A program made the translations under genes and the position numbers. From Juglans regia (lineage: Eukaryota > Streptophyta > Magnoliopsida > Fagales > Juglandaceae), in NCBI RefSeq assembly GCF_001411555.2, contig NC_049911.1, forward strand, positions 29,423,044-29,487,043: a DNA stretch of 64,000 nucleotides, read 5' to 3'. Shown here piece after piece: positions 13,001 to 25,294 of this stretch. The first letter of the stretch is position 1. Every line of letters begins with the position of its first letter. The notes below the pieces were generated by a model. It was given only the letters and a program-made list of their open reading frames with translations, did no database searches and was not told the origin of the DNA.

Positions 13001-16000
13001 TCTTCGGCCTATTAGTTTGGCAAATGGAGTGTATAAAATCATTTCTAAGGTGCTGGCCAACTGCTTGAGCAGAGTGATGGAAAGGATTATTGTGAAATCT
13101 CAAAATGCTTTTGTAAGGGGGAGACAAATTTTAGATTCTGTTTTAATTGCAAATGAATGTTTGGAGAGTAGAATTAAAATGGAGAAAGCTGGTATTTTAA
13201 TTAAATTGGATATGAAAAAGGCTTATGACCATGTTAGCTGGGAATTCCTTTTCTATTTGCTTAGGAGATATGGTTTTGGTGAAAAATGGTGTTCGTGGAC
13301 TAAGCATTGTGTTTCGATGTCGAGATTTTTAATTTTGGTGAACAGTTCTCCGGTTGGATTCTTTAATAGCTCGCGTGGTTTGAGGCAAGGTGGTCCCATT
13401 TCCCCCTTCCTTTTTGTTATGATTATGGATGCTTTGAGTATAATGATTGAGAAGGTGGTGGATGGTAATTTTTTTGTCCAGCTTTGTGGTGGGTGATGAG
13501 GCCCGGAATAGTTTAAAAGTCTCTCACTTATTATTTGTTGATCATACATTCATATTTAGTGAGCCCAATTCCGATCATCTTCGTGCTTTAAGAGCACTTA
13601 TGCTGTGTTTTGAAGCTGTCTCGGGGTTAAGAGTTAATTTATCCAAATCTGAAATAGTTCCTGTGGGTTCCATTTAGAATATTTCAGACCTGGCCAATAT
13701 ATTGGGTTGTAGAATTCTTCGCTTCCTATGAGATATCTTGGTCTTCCTTTGGGGGCTTCACATAAATCAGTTACTATTTGGGATGGGGTGATTGAGAAAA
13801 TTGAAAAGAGGTTAGCTGGTTGGAAAATTATTTACTTGTCTAAAGGGGGAAGATTAACATTGATAAAAAGTACTTTGTCTAATCTTCCTACGTATTTTTT
13901 TATCTCCTTTCCCGTTGTTGGCAGGGGTAGAAAGAAGAATTGAGAGTTTATATCAGAATTCTTTGTGGGGTGGTAAAGGAAAAGAAAAAAAGTTCCATTT
14001 TGTTAGTTGGAAAAAGGATTGTCAACCGATTAATTGTGGTGGGTTGGGGATAAAAAACTTGAGATTGTTTAATAGAGCACTTCTTGGGAAATGGCTTTGG
14101 AGATATCACTTGGAGAGAATTGCCTTATGTAAAAATGTGATTGATGTAAAATATGAAAGTTTGTGGGGAGGTTGGTGCTCAAAAGAAGTTAGAGGTGCGT
14201 ATGGGGTGAGTTTGTGGAAGTTCATTCGAAAAGGTTGGGGGGAATTCTCTAATCATATTAAATTGAAGGTGGGGGAGATGGGAAGAGAATTCTTTTTTGG
14301 CATGACATTTGGTATGGGCATTCTACGCATAAGTTGGACTTTCCCTCTCTTTTTAGGATTGCAAGGGATCAAACTGCAGCTGTGGAACATTCTTTCTCAT
14401 GCATTGATAATAATATTCAGTGGAATGTTGATTTTATTAGGGGTGCTAATGATTGGGAAGTGGATGATGTTAATGCTTTTTTGGAAAGACTTTATTGTTC
14501 TAAGGTGATGCTAGGAAGGGAGGACAGCATGCTGTGGGTTCATACAGGAAATTTCAAGTTCTCTGTTTCTTCTTTTTACAGCTTATTAACCTGCCACAGA
14601 AGCTGTAAGTTCCCTTGGAAAAATATTTGGAGAGTGAAGGTTCCTTCCAAGGTGGCTTTTTTCAGTTGAGTGGCATCCCTTGGCAAAGTTTTGGCAACTG
14701 ATAATCTTAGGAGGAGAGGTATGTACATAGCTGATTGGTGTGTCATGTGCAAGAAGGATGGAGAATCTGTCAATCATCTTTTTCTTCACTGTGAAGTTGC
14801 CTTGTTTTTGTGGAATGAGGTTTTTAATCGGACAGGTTTACTTCGGGTGATGCCTAAGGATGTGGTCGATCTATTGGCAGGTTGATATGGATCAAAGGGA
14901 GGAAAGTATGCTGTTGATATTTGGAAGATGATTCCTTAATGTCTCATGTGGTGTCTATGGCTTGAAAGGAATGGGAGATGTTTTGAAGACAAAGAACGTC
15001 TGATGGGAGAACTTAGGGATTTTTCTTTAGTACTTTGTGTTTGTGGGCTAAAACTCTTGTAATGGATGATGTTAACTTTCAGAATTTGTTTTGGATTTTC
15101 TTTTGTTTTTAGAGAGATGTAGGTATTTCCTTTGTATACGTCCTGTGTACTTGGGCTTTGCCTATTCTTGGGAATAAAGTTTCTTATTACTTATAAAAAA
15201 AAAAAGAGTTACCTCAACTTGGTATTATTTCTGAATCTATTACATATATGCTTTCTTGAAATGAAAAGTTCCTTTCCCAGTATGCCCAGTGCTTTGTAAG
15301 TAGAGAGAACCTTTCTAACTTAAATAGTGTAATATTGTATTACATGGACAGACTATTTTGTTCATTTATTTTAGGGCACATTATTTAGTAATATATGTGG
15401 AGAAAGGTAATTAACTTACGTGACGGTTTTATATTCTATTATGTATCCTATACCGATCAAAAAAAATATTCTATTATGTATCCTATGATATCATGTATCC
15501 CCAAATTATCCATCCTGATAATTTTCTCATTTATCCATGTTGTCAACAGAATGTAGATGGTGTTAACTACTTCCATGTCAAGGTTGCTGGATTGTTATTT
15601 GTTGCTACAACAAGAGTTAATGTGTCACCTTCTCTTGTTTTGGAACTTCTACAAAGAATTGCACGCGTCATCAAAGATTACCTTGGTGTACTCAATGAAG
15701 ATTCGTTGCGCAAAAACTTTGTGCTTGTATATGAGTTGCTGGATGAAGTCATTGTAAGTTTGGTCGTTGTTTTTTTCATGTACAGCTTTGTTAGAATGAC
15801 TGTTGAAAAGTTATATGATCTCTGTTCTTGTTGATCTCACAGGCAGATTTAAAAGTTAGATGTTCTCCAGTCTTATTGTTGATACAAAATAATTTACTCG
15901 TTCATATAGGCAGATGTTGACCTTTGAAAAGAAATCGTCAATTTATGTTTTCCCACATTGTCTCCCCCTCCTAGCCGTTGCCTGTGTTGAATTTAAGAAC

Positions 16001-19000
16001 CATTAGTTTTTACTTGAGTGTATCTGTGTCACTGTTCTCTCTCTCTTTTTAAGAACTCTCCCTTTTATTTGTTTTTAATTGTAATTGTTTTGTGTCTCTT
16101 ACTGTTCTCTCTTTCTGCCAGGATTTTGGCTATGTGGAAACAACATCAACTGAGGTTTTGAAGTCATACATTTTTAACGAGCCAATTATGGTTGATGTGA
16201 CACGTTTGCCATCACTTGGACCTGCTGCCATATTTATGGTACTAATTTATGTTATCAATTGCATGCTAGTGCCGTGAAGGGTCTACACTTCCGACTTGTA
16301 TATGGTTTTATGGACTAATTAAACTCACGTCTGCAGCAAGGGACCAAACGAATGCCTGGGACAGCTGTTACGAAATCTGTTGTGGCAAATGAACCTGGTG
16401 GTAGGAAGAGGGAGGAAATTTTTGTCGACATAATTGAGAAAATAAGTGTGACATTCAGCTCTAGCGTGAGTATTGTTGTTTCCTTGCTTTGTTCTTCTAG
16501 GACTATCAGTTATTGGCATTAAACTTAAACCAAAACCCCCACAAACTGCATCGAGCTTATTTTTCAGGGATAAATAGTTTGCTTATTTAATCTGCAGATG
16601 GGACTTCAAGCATTTTTACTTATATTCTGTGGGTTATGCAGGGATATATACTAACTTCTGAGATCGATGGCACCATTCAAATGAAGAGTTATCTTACAGG
16701 GAATCCAGAAATTCGGCTTGCTCTTAATGATGACCTGAGTATAGGAAGGGGTGGAAGGTCAATCTATGGTATTTCTCTACGCCATTGAAATCTTTCTCAA
16801 ATGCTCTTTGTCCTTTGTTTATGTAATTCTTTCAGGTTATTAATCTGATATGTGGTTTATACGATGAATTATGTGATAATCTTAAGTTGCAAAAAGGTGT
16901 ACTGGAGCATTTGACATGTTGATACGTGGTATGCATGTATTACTTGTTGTGAGTGTGGTAAGAATACTTTTTAGTTTGCTTATAGAGCTCAAGCCTAGAA
17001 TTGTGTCACTGGCAGAGCTCTCCAAGAGGTGTTATATGTTATGTGATGAATATGGGCTAATCATCTTTAAAAAAAAAAAAAAAAAGTTTTATCTGTCATG
17101 ACCACTATATGTACTTACCATATTTTCCCAAGAAAGGGTTTGAATTGATTACTCCAAAATTGATTCCCAGCTAAATATAAGCTCACCATCGTTGTACTGG
17201 CTGACCCTATCAGTACACTACACCAGCAATGCACCCCCCCCCCTCCCCCTTCTCTTCCTATTTTTTAATGTAGTAATGTGTAATGTAGTAATACACATTG
17301 TTGTGGTAGTCTACTCTGCTACGATTTTTTTTGAGTGTGATGTGTGGTTGATCCTGGCTATTTCTACAAAAAGAATGTTCACCTATCTATTAAATCTTCC
17401 TCACAAGCAATTATATTCTCTCTCCCTCTCTCCCCTCTCCCTTTTTTTGTTACGTAATGAATATTGTTGTGGTAGTCTGCTCTGCTATGATTTTTTGGAG
17501 TGTGATGTGGGGTTAATCCTGGCTATTTCTACAAAAATAATGTTCACGAATTTATTAAATCTTCCTCATATAATATCATTGTGTTGCCTTATACAGATTA
17601 TGGTAGTTCATATGGTTCAGGGGCAGTGATCCTAGATGATTGTAATTTCCATGAATCTGTGCATCTTGACAGCTTTGAAGACGACAGGACTCTGACCCTG
17701 GTGAGTGACTGACACGAGCTTGTATTTTCAGAGACACTTAAATTTACTGTTTGTGCTAAGCATAATATATGAAATCATTATAAAATAGGTACCACCAGAT
17801 GGTGAATTTCCTGTCATGAACTACCGCATGACTCAGGAATTCAAGCCTCCTTTTCGTATTAACACATTGATTGAAGAAGCAGGACCACTGAAGGTGAGTA
17901 GAATTTCCCTCTAATGAAATCATTTGCTACATACTCCATATTAGAAGCTTTTAATTTTTTTTCTCTTAGGCTGAAGTGATTCTGAAAGTGCGTGCTGAGT
18001 TTTCCTCAAACATCACTGCAAATACAATTCTAGTACAGATGCCACTGCCAACATATACTACTAGGTATTTCTTTTTTCACCTTGCTACACCAATTGTAAT
18101 TTTCAACATTTGGTGCATGTTTTGGCACCCATACTACAAGCTTGAATGGCTCTTTGCTTTTCACCATTTACACGAGTGACTTTTATTATGAACTCTCCCT
18201 TGGAATTTATCCATGAACAATGCCAGTCAGACTTTAATGCCCATACTGCAAGTTAGTTTCATGTGAAGCCTCTCTTGGAATGGCACATAATTTTCACGAT
18301 AGGGGACTTGGATGGGAAAAATATTGAGAAGAGGCTTTAAATGTAAACCGAAGACAGGAACACGGGCAAAACTTTTTCTTCAGAATACTTTTTAACTCGA
18401 TCACTTCTGCCTCCAAGAGAAAGGGAAGAAGGAGATCAGACTAAAAAATGAAGTTTAAAATCTAATTTTGAAATTTGTTCTCGGGAAAAAAATGCAGAGT
18501 TAGTTTTGAGTTGGAGCCTGGAGCAGTTGGAAACACAACCGATTTTAAGGAAGCAAATAAAAGACTTGAATGGAGCTTAAAGAAGGCAAGAATTCTCTCT
18601 CTCTCTCTCTCTCTCCACAACATACCCATGCACATGCACTCAAACATTTTAATCTCTTTTGTTTGTCACAATTTTGCTGCCCTCAGTTTCATTTTAACAT
18701 TTGTTATGAGTATTCTGTGTTGATAGCGTGGATTAATCGGTGCATTAAATTGTAGATTGTTGGCGGATCTGAACATACTCTGCGTGCAAAGCTGACATTC
18801 TCACAGGAATCACATGGTAAGATATTGTCTACCTACCTTATCTTTGTAATTTGTGATGTATTTATGTTTTCATTGTCACGAAGGCTTATGATTTTATGTT
18901 CCATTTTCTATCATAGGAAATATTGTGAAGGAATCTGGACCTGTTAGCATGACCTTCACAATACCAATGTACAATGCTTCAAGGCTTCAGGTAAAAAGCT

Positions 19001-19628
19001 AACTTGATTGGTTAGGGTCCTGATCGTGTACCACTATGATAATGAACTCATCATAGCTTCACTAGCATTTTTGTTGAAAATGTGTACCAGATCAAGTTGT
19101 GATAGAATCGACTAGAAGTATATATGTGATGGTTGTATAGAAATACACAGTGGCATCTATACCTTGTCTTTAAAGAGGTTATGGGTCCCCCCTTAGACTT
19201 GAGGATTTCTCACAGTTGCACTGGTGATGCTCTTTGTGACGAAAATTATGTGGGAGTTTTGTGTCTCTCTTTTGTCGTTTGCAATCTCTGTAGTTCATCG
19301 TCATCAAAAAGTTCCTCTTTCGTAGTTCTTAAGTTTGAAAGAAAACCCAAACCGCATACGACAGATTTCTTACTTAAAAGACTTGTTGACCTTGGTTTGG
19401 TAATCGGTCAAATTCAGTATGAAAAATGCGATCTTATTATATAAATCCATACTGATGCCCATTATATAAAAGATTTCATCTCGTTGTCAATGGTTTAAGG
19501 CGCCCTTTTCTCCATCTTTTCTGCTGCAGGTTAAGTACTTGCAGATAGCGAAGAAGACAAAGAGTGACAATCTTTATCGATGGGTGAGATATGTCACACA
19601 GGCGAATTCTTATGTTGCTCGATTATGA
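10083..19628 (+). CDS. AP4M: AP-4 complex subunit mu
   Basis: This is the medium chain of the AP-4 adaptor complex, which sorts cargo at the trans-Golgi network. Thirteen exons join in frame: 10083-10140, 10515-10609, 15550-15753, 16122-16238, 16337-16465, 16642-16768, 17597-17700, 17789-17893, 17970-18064, 18498-18585, 18756-18816, 18917-18990 and 19530-19628. The total is 1356 nt, or 451 residues, the length I recall for the Arabidopsis protein. It begins [13 protein letters not shown] (longin-like N-terminal domain, about 1-140) and continues into a mu homology domain from about residue 180. Marker strings are [32 protein letters not shown] and a C-terminal [12 protein letters not shown]. 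Intron 2 (10610-15549) is inflated by a LINE. Intron 10 (18586-18755) begins with GC instead of GT. An in-frame ATG at 10008 would add 25 residues, but the family start is the ATG at 10083. Confidence 0.96.
10698..11630 (+). pseudogene. LINE endonuclease domain, interrupted
   Basis: This is an apurinic-type endonuclease domain of the EEP fold, which in an active LINE would nick the target DNA. Visible motifs are CLQETKL, GVYGPN, then after the nested insertion [23 protein letters not shown] and [13 protein letters not shown]. Removing the 245-bp insertion plus one 13-bp repeat (10995-11007 = 11253-11265) rejoins the reading as [10 protein letters not shown] stop follows FKFEKI at 11628-11630, and the frame then continues as a linker region to about 11890. 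Confidence 0.85.
11008..11252 (+). mobile_element. Nested 245-bp poly-A retroelement (truncated LINE tail or SINE)
   Basis: The insertion is flanked by a perfect 13-bp direct repeat, ATCTTATGGGATG, at 10995-11007 and 11253-11265, and it ends in an A run. Its 3' part (CTTGTGTACTTGGGCTTTGCC and onward) resembles the 3' tail of the surrounding LINE near 15140-15200. It is therefore either a 5'-truncated copy of a related LINE or a SINE that borrows the LINE tail. It splits the endonuclease reading frame. Confidence 0.85.
12225..12794. mobile_element. Tourist/Harbinger-like MITE, copy 1 (570 bp)
   Basis: Terminal inverted repeats GAGCACTCTCATTGGA and TCCAATGAGAGTGCTC bound an AT-rich, non-coding interior. 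Flanking TTA trinucleotides (12222-12224 and 12795-12797) are the target duplication typical of PIF/Harbinger elements. It is inserted between the endonuclease and reverse transcriptase parts of the LINE. A closely similar copy of 568 bp lies at 25295-25862. Confidence 0.9.
12798..14885 (+). pseudogene. LINE reverse transcriptase and zf-RVT region, broken
   Basis: Reverse transcriptase motifs follow in order: [73 protein letters not shown], then after a frame change [11 protein letters not shown]. The last replaces the usual F/YADD, so the second catalytic aspartate is gone. Further frames give [33 protein letters not shown] and a C-terminal zf-RVT-like segment ([16 protein letters not shown], then [18 protein letters not shown]). 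At least three frameshifts and several stops separate these blocks, so no active enzyme can be made. Confidence 0.9.
17297..17575. repeat. Imperfect tandem duplication in AP4M intron 6
   Basis: A segment beginning ATTGTTGTGGTAGTCT occurs at 17297 and again at 17463, giving a period of about 166 bp. The copies share ATCCTGGCTATTTCTACAAA and ATTAAATCTTCCTCA but differ by substitutions and by the length of a pyrimidine tract. The intron also holds a C run at about 17234. Confidence 0.75.
18586..18755 (+). other. GC-AG intron of AP4M (intron 10)
   Basis: The exon 10 boundary reads AAG|GCAAGA, and exon 11 starts after TGTAG with ATTGTTGGCGG. Joining at this point gives LKK-IVGG, the expected family sequence, in frame. 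No GT placed nearby preserves both frame and homology. Just inside the donor is a (TC)n microsatellite at about 18595-18614. Confidence 0.85.
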
Positions 19629-22264
19629 TCATATAATCTATATTTCCCGCGAGTTTTCTCTTTCTGGTTTTTGTTCTCTTGCTATTGAAATTGTGATGAT
19701 CCTTCTAATAAAAATTGAAATTGGGCATTTTCGTGAATGGAGGAGCAGTACCGAGCTCAATTTGGTAGAGTGAGAAAATATTTAGATTTGACAGCTTTAG
19801 TTCGCATCTATACTTCTGACTCAAAAAACTCATAATGATAGACGATGGAAATAAGTTTGATTCTACACTTAGAAGTTGGTTTTGATCAGCAATTGAAAAA
19901 AAAAAAGAAAAAACTCTGCATCTATACTAACTCTAAATATCTCTGATACGCATTTCGCATATATGCCTCAAAATTTAAGATAGATTTGTCAGGAACTAGA
20001 TTCCCTTTTTCTTTTATTATTTTTTTATTTTTATCATGGTGGACTTGATTTTCGGATATCTTTGGAATATGAGAAAATAAAATTGCTCTCAAAGGAAATG
20101 GATTCGAAAAAGTGAAGAAAATTAACCAGATATAGGAATATTCACAACCCTTTGAGTGAAAGATGACCATGAAAAGAAAAAGCTCCTCGTTTTTCAAAAC
20201 TCTAGATTTTTCTGACAAGAAAATTTTGCTACTAATAATGTCCGGGGAACCAGGTGCTAGTTCCTTTGCTTTTTCTGGCAAAGAGTCTTCCCTTTTCCTC
20301 TTAAACATCAAATATATTCATACTTCTTTATATTGACTAATAAGTGGAGACAGCAGGAATCATTTCAATCGATTGACAAGCTTTATTGAAACTTCAAAAC
20401 TATTTAGTAACCTTTTGGATAAAGATTGTTCGATGTTTCTATCAGCATTAACGGTCTACATACTTGTGTTATATCAACCACTGAGCCATAATCTTTTAAA
20501 AAAAAAAAAACCCTTTAGTTTTGCCCGCACAGAGGGACGGACAAAAGTTAATGAACCGTCAGGGTGAACTTTAGCCTATCCATCCGTTAAAAGGTGCTCA
20601 AAGTCATTTCTAGTAGTTAATTATATATATATATATATATACACGATAATGTTATAGTCATAAAAAAAAATTATAAAAATAAAATTACGAATTGATATGC
20701 CTTTATATGCTATATTAAATGTATTTTATAATCAAACGTATCATATCAAAATTCAGAGTAGTGTTATTATGTCCTCTCAATTTGCCCACTTAGTATGCCC
20801 CTAGTGTAAATTGTATTTTTTTTGTTTTTTATTTCAAATATTTTTAAAAAATAAGAAAAAATATAAATATATTAATAGTCACTTTTTTAATCAGTAAATA
20901 AAAAAATTAAATATATAAACAATCAAAATGAATGAACAAAATAAGGTGAAATACTTAAAATTATTCTTTTGTAAAATGCTTTTGTGAGACGACAAAGGTC
21001 TCCTTAGCTAAAAGGTGTTCACTAGCTCTTGGAATCACGGGTTGTCAAATAAAACAGAAATAAATACATAATTAAATAAAAGGTGATCGGAAAATTATTG
21101 CCTATACTTTTTAATTCTCTCTGCGATTAAATACCGTAATATCAAATTAAATATTGTCTCTCTCCTACAGGGAGCTGGACGTGTCTCTAGAATTGAAGGG
21201 CGGGCGTTTTTTGGTTTGAAAGTATGGCTTTAGACAGGGAGGACGTGTGTCTAGAAATCATAGCAATGTGGCATCCTTCGTAAGATATGATGCTCTGCAT
21301 GCACTGTCAAGACCGCCGAAGTTGACTCCGAGCAAAGGCCTAAGGTCCCACACCCGAAATATATTAGAGTAGTCTCAGAGGAGAGGACGGATGCTTCTGT
21401 ACTAGATGGCTCTTAGATAACAGATTTTCCTGTCCACCGAAATATATAAGCAAAGAATCGAATCGAATCGAATCGTGTGTTGTGGTCAACTTACGCAGAC
21501 CCTTAAATAAGAAAATGATTTATACATCATATTTTTCATAATAATATATTAAAGAAATTATAATTTTATAAAAATAATATTATTGTATTATATTGTATAT
21601 GTTATGTATATATCGATACTCTAAACAAAATGGGCGACCTATTCAGTGTCCCCTCCCCCTCCCCCTCCCCATACTTTGGAGAAAAAATAAAAAAAAATAG
21701 CTTATGTATTTATTTTTTGGTAGAAGGAGGTAGCTCTAGCTATGCTTGGCATGATTTTGTGGCATTACTATGGATCAGAAGGGTTCATGTAACATGTGAT
21801 CCTTGAAAGGTACGTGTCAAAGGGTGGACAGGTGGCTTCTCAGGGTAATTATATTCGTTGATTGGGCCACGCTTAACCCCCAAAACAAAAGATTTGTACG
21901 GCTTATATATACTATGTAAATTTTGAAACCAGATATTGTAATATCCTTAAACTCTGTCCGATCATCTTTAACATTGTGCGCGCAGCAAATTTAGTCGGAA
22001 AAGTCCTACTGTGGTTTTTTTTTTCTTTTTTTAAAGGAAGGGCATATTTTAAGCATAGTGCTCCTGCCCTTTCCTTAGCATCACTCCTCAAGGGAATCTG
22101 ATCGTACCATCGCCATATCCAACCGTAGATCTGTGATTGACCCATTGCTCTCTTGTCTATACAAGGCCTACCCTCTCACACCTCGCCCTTCTATCACTCT
22201 GTCTCTCTCGTTTTGGCTTCAACTACATACATCGTCGGCAAGGAGCTGCAAGAGCATATTATAC
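19629..22264. other. Intergenic stretch between AP4M and the acyltransferase
   Basis: No gene is recognised. The first part should hold the AP4M 3' UTR. Visible items are a short AATCG repeat (about 21455-21475), TA tracts (near 20620), a poly-A run near 20501, and an A/T-rich stretch at 20640-20990. The last few hundred bases are presumably the promoter and 5' UTR of the acyltransferase. Confidence 0.5.
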
Positions 22265-24821
22265 ATGGCAAATATGTTAAAATCTTCGGAACTCCCAGAT
22301 TGTTGTTATCCAAACCAACCCATGTTAATCTGCCCGAGTAGCCCAACACCCAAGCATTCCCTCTATCTCTCCAATCTCGATGACCAAAAGTTCCTTAGGT
22401 TCTCCATTAAATATCTCTACCTTTTTAAGAAATCTGTGGGCTTGGATAGCTTGAAATATTCTCTTTCCAGAGTTCTTGTGGATTACTACCCATTGGCTGG
22501 GAGGCTGAGGGCCAGTGCTGAGGATGATCAGAAGCTTAAGGTAGATTGCAATGGAGAAGGTGCTGTTTTTGCCGAGGCTTTCATGGACATCAGTGCTGAC
22601 GAACTTCTCGAACTTTCCAAGAGACCAAACAGATCTTTGAGAAAGCTCTTATATAGGGTGGAAGCTCTTACTTTCTTGGATGTTCCTCCTCTTGTAGTTC
22701 AGGTCCGATTTCTTGTCTCTCCTCCTTATAAAATGGTTCAGCTCTAGCTATTTTTTCGAATTTCCTAAAATTCATCTTATTATTTCTGTCATTTTTTTTT
22801 ATTTGCCTGGCAATGTTCCTTTTCTATTCTTTGCTTTCCCTTACAGCTTCCCTATTCCTTTATTCCGGGTCTTTAGGTTCCCTTCCCCAGTGAATCTTTT
22901 ATCATGAAAAATAAAAATAAAAAAAGGCTCTCCAAAATTCATCTTACCCCATTAACTCCTCTCTTATTTTTCCCTTCTGCAACAACACAAACATTAACAT
23001 AGTCCAAGGTGATTTTGAAAATAAAATCCAGATACTGCGCGCTCTCCATAATTTTGTAAATCATGATATTGTTTTCCACGTGTTGTTCATTCATCAATCT
23101 ATATATTTAATCGAAGAACATAGCATATTAATATAGCCACTTAGCTTAGTGCTCTATTAATTATACATATATAGATCCAGTAGTAGTAGTACTAGTTCTT
23201 CCACTTGAACTTTCTCTTTCACGAGTCATGCATATACACACAGACCTGGAAATGATGATGCTACCAAGTACCAACCCTACATGAGCACCACACAAGTGCA
23301 TAAAAACCACTATCATTCATGATTTTATCCTTTTGGTGAAATCACTGTGGCCGTACCCAGCAGCTACCTTCTTACTTCTGGCTAGAAAATACATATATAG
23401 AAACAACTTTTTTCTTTTTTTTAAATAAGGAAAATCCGTGCAGTCTTATTCGTGGGATCATACCTGCGATCGATTGGGAGCCCAGACAACTTGTCTGAGA
23501 CAAGGTTACAAAAATACTAATAATGGCAAATTAATGACTATGACTCCAGTGACAGACATAAACTATATTTGCACCATATAATATTATATATATATATTAT
23601 TATGTATAGATATATGGTCTTTCACCACAATCACCAAAAAGTAAGGGACCCTACTCACCGCTGAAACCCTGAAATTTCTCCTCATTCTTCTGTTGCTTTC
23701 ACGAGCTCGGTTGGTGAGCTTTGGTTTGCATGTGTATCATGTTCATTGTTCCCCCGGCTCCACCCCCACCATCTTTTTTCATATGTTTCAATGTTTAAAA
23801 AGACAGAGAAAAAAAAAAGTTTCTTTGTAAGTTTAATTTACCTTCAATTTGTTTTGTTTTGTTTTGTTTTTCCTCTCTTCTATACCTTTTTTTCCAGGTG
23901 ACAAATCTCCGTTGTGGGGGTATGATTCTGTGCACTGCGATCAATCACTGTCTCTGCGATGGCATCGGCACATCTCAATTTCTACACGCCTGGGCCCACG
24001 TCACCACCAAACCAAATCTTGATCTACCAATCACACCACTCCACAGTCGCCACGTGTTGAAACCCCGAAACCCCCCACAGGTAAACTTCACTCATCCTGG
24101 ATATACCAGAACAAACCCCAAGGACGATACCCACATGATCATGGACATCGCAAAGTTCCTACAATCTCAGCCGCTCGTACCGGCATCCTTAACCTTCACC
24201 GCCTCCCATATCCTTCACCTCAAAGGGCAGTGCGTGCCATTGCTCAAGTGCACCACCTTCGAAGCCCTCGCGTCCCACACCTGGCGCTCCTGGGTTAGAT
24301 CACTGGACCTTTCCCCCTCGCACAATGTCAAGCTGCTTTTCTCCGTTAACGTCAGGAGAAAGTTGATTCCAGAGATACCACAAGGGTTTTACGGGAATGG
24401 GTTCGTGCTAGGATGCGCCCAGACCAATGCCAAGGACTTGGTCTCTGCTAACTTGCACAATAGTGTAAAACTGGTACAGCAGGCTAAATCCATTCTGGAC
24501 AATGACTATATAAGATCCATGATCGATCTGTTGGAGGACAAAACTGCGAGGACAGACCTGTCTGCAAGTTTTGTCATATCGCAGTGGTCTAAGCTGGGCT
24601 TAGAGGACTTAGATTTTGGAGAAGGGAAGCCACTGCACATGGGGTCTCTAACGAGTGATATTTACTGCTTGTTTTTGCCGGTTGTTGGTGACTTTGATGC
24701 CGTGAGAGTGCTCGTGTCCATGCCGGAGAGCATTGTGGAGAAATTCGAGTATTACATGAAAGAGTATAATTTGGATAAAGAAGATGGTCATGCTAACGGG
24801 TGTCAAGGGGAAGATAATTAA
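22265..24821 (+). CDS. BAHD (HXXXD-type) acyltransferase
   Basis: BAHD enzymes move an acyl group from acyl-CoA to an alcohol or amine in the cytosol. Two exons join in frame: 22265-22702 (146 codons) and 23898-24821 (307 codons plus stop), giving 453 residues, normal for the family. The intron (22703-23897) is GT-AG. The catalytic HXXXD motif is HCLCD at residues 163-167, just after the intron position commonly seen in this family. The structural DFGWG motif near residue 385 is DFGEG here. The N-terminal part has LYLSNLDDQKFLRFSIKYLY and DYYPLAGRLR. Sequence style matches the clade that includes omega-hydroxypalmitate feruloyltransferase-like proteins, but the substrate cannot be read from sequence. 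A further in-frame ATG at 22274 and an upstream in-frame ATG at 22133 exist; 22265 was chosen because the conserved part follows closely. Confidence 0.94.
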
Positions 24822-25294
24822 TATGATAATAGTGGATTGATCTATAACTTGATCTTAAGGTCGGCCTCATGAAATCAATGCCTTTTTTCTTCTTCAATTT
24901 TCCGCCACCCTCCACCAACATATAAGCATTAATTGCTTATTCATGGGAGCAACTAATTAATTACGTACTCATGATGATGTGATTCCAGCATGTAAAAGTA
25001 TATATAATTAATTTGACTCACTAGTTTTAGAATTTTGTTATTACTTCGAAATAACCTCGTTCCATGCAACTTCTTAAATTACCAGTACGAATAAATCCGT
25101 TAATATATTATATATACGAGTGCGTGTTCTTTTTTTTTTTTTCTTTTTTTTAACTCTCTTTATATATATATCGTTATATATAAGATCAAACACTACTACT
25201 AAAATGTTAATGTTATCGTGCCCCTGGCTAGTTTAGGGGAACCCTTTTGCTTTACTTTTTAAGTATATATAATTTTTGAAAAATACTATTCTTA
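24822..25294. other. 3' flank of the acyltransferase
   Basis: Probable 3' UTR followed by AT-rich DNA with poly-T runs near 25130. Nothing else is recognised. Confidence 0.5.

Larger units (their letters stand above)
10690..15205 (+). mobile_element. Degenerate LINE (L1-type non-LTR retrotransposon) inside AP4M intron 2
   Basis: The plus strand carries, in order, an endonuclease, a reverse transcriptase and a C-terminal zf-RVT-like region, broken by stops and frameshifts. A 3' tail ending in a poly-A run (about 15195-15205) follows. The 5' part is missing: recognisable sequence starts at VICLQETKL of the endonuclease, and the left border is approximate. It lies in the same orientation as the host gene, and the flanking AP4M exons are intact. 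Two younger insertions interrupt it (11008-11252 and 12225-12794). I could not find a target-site duplication for the LINE itself. Confidence 0.9.
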
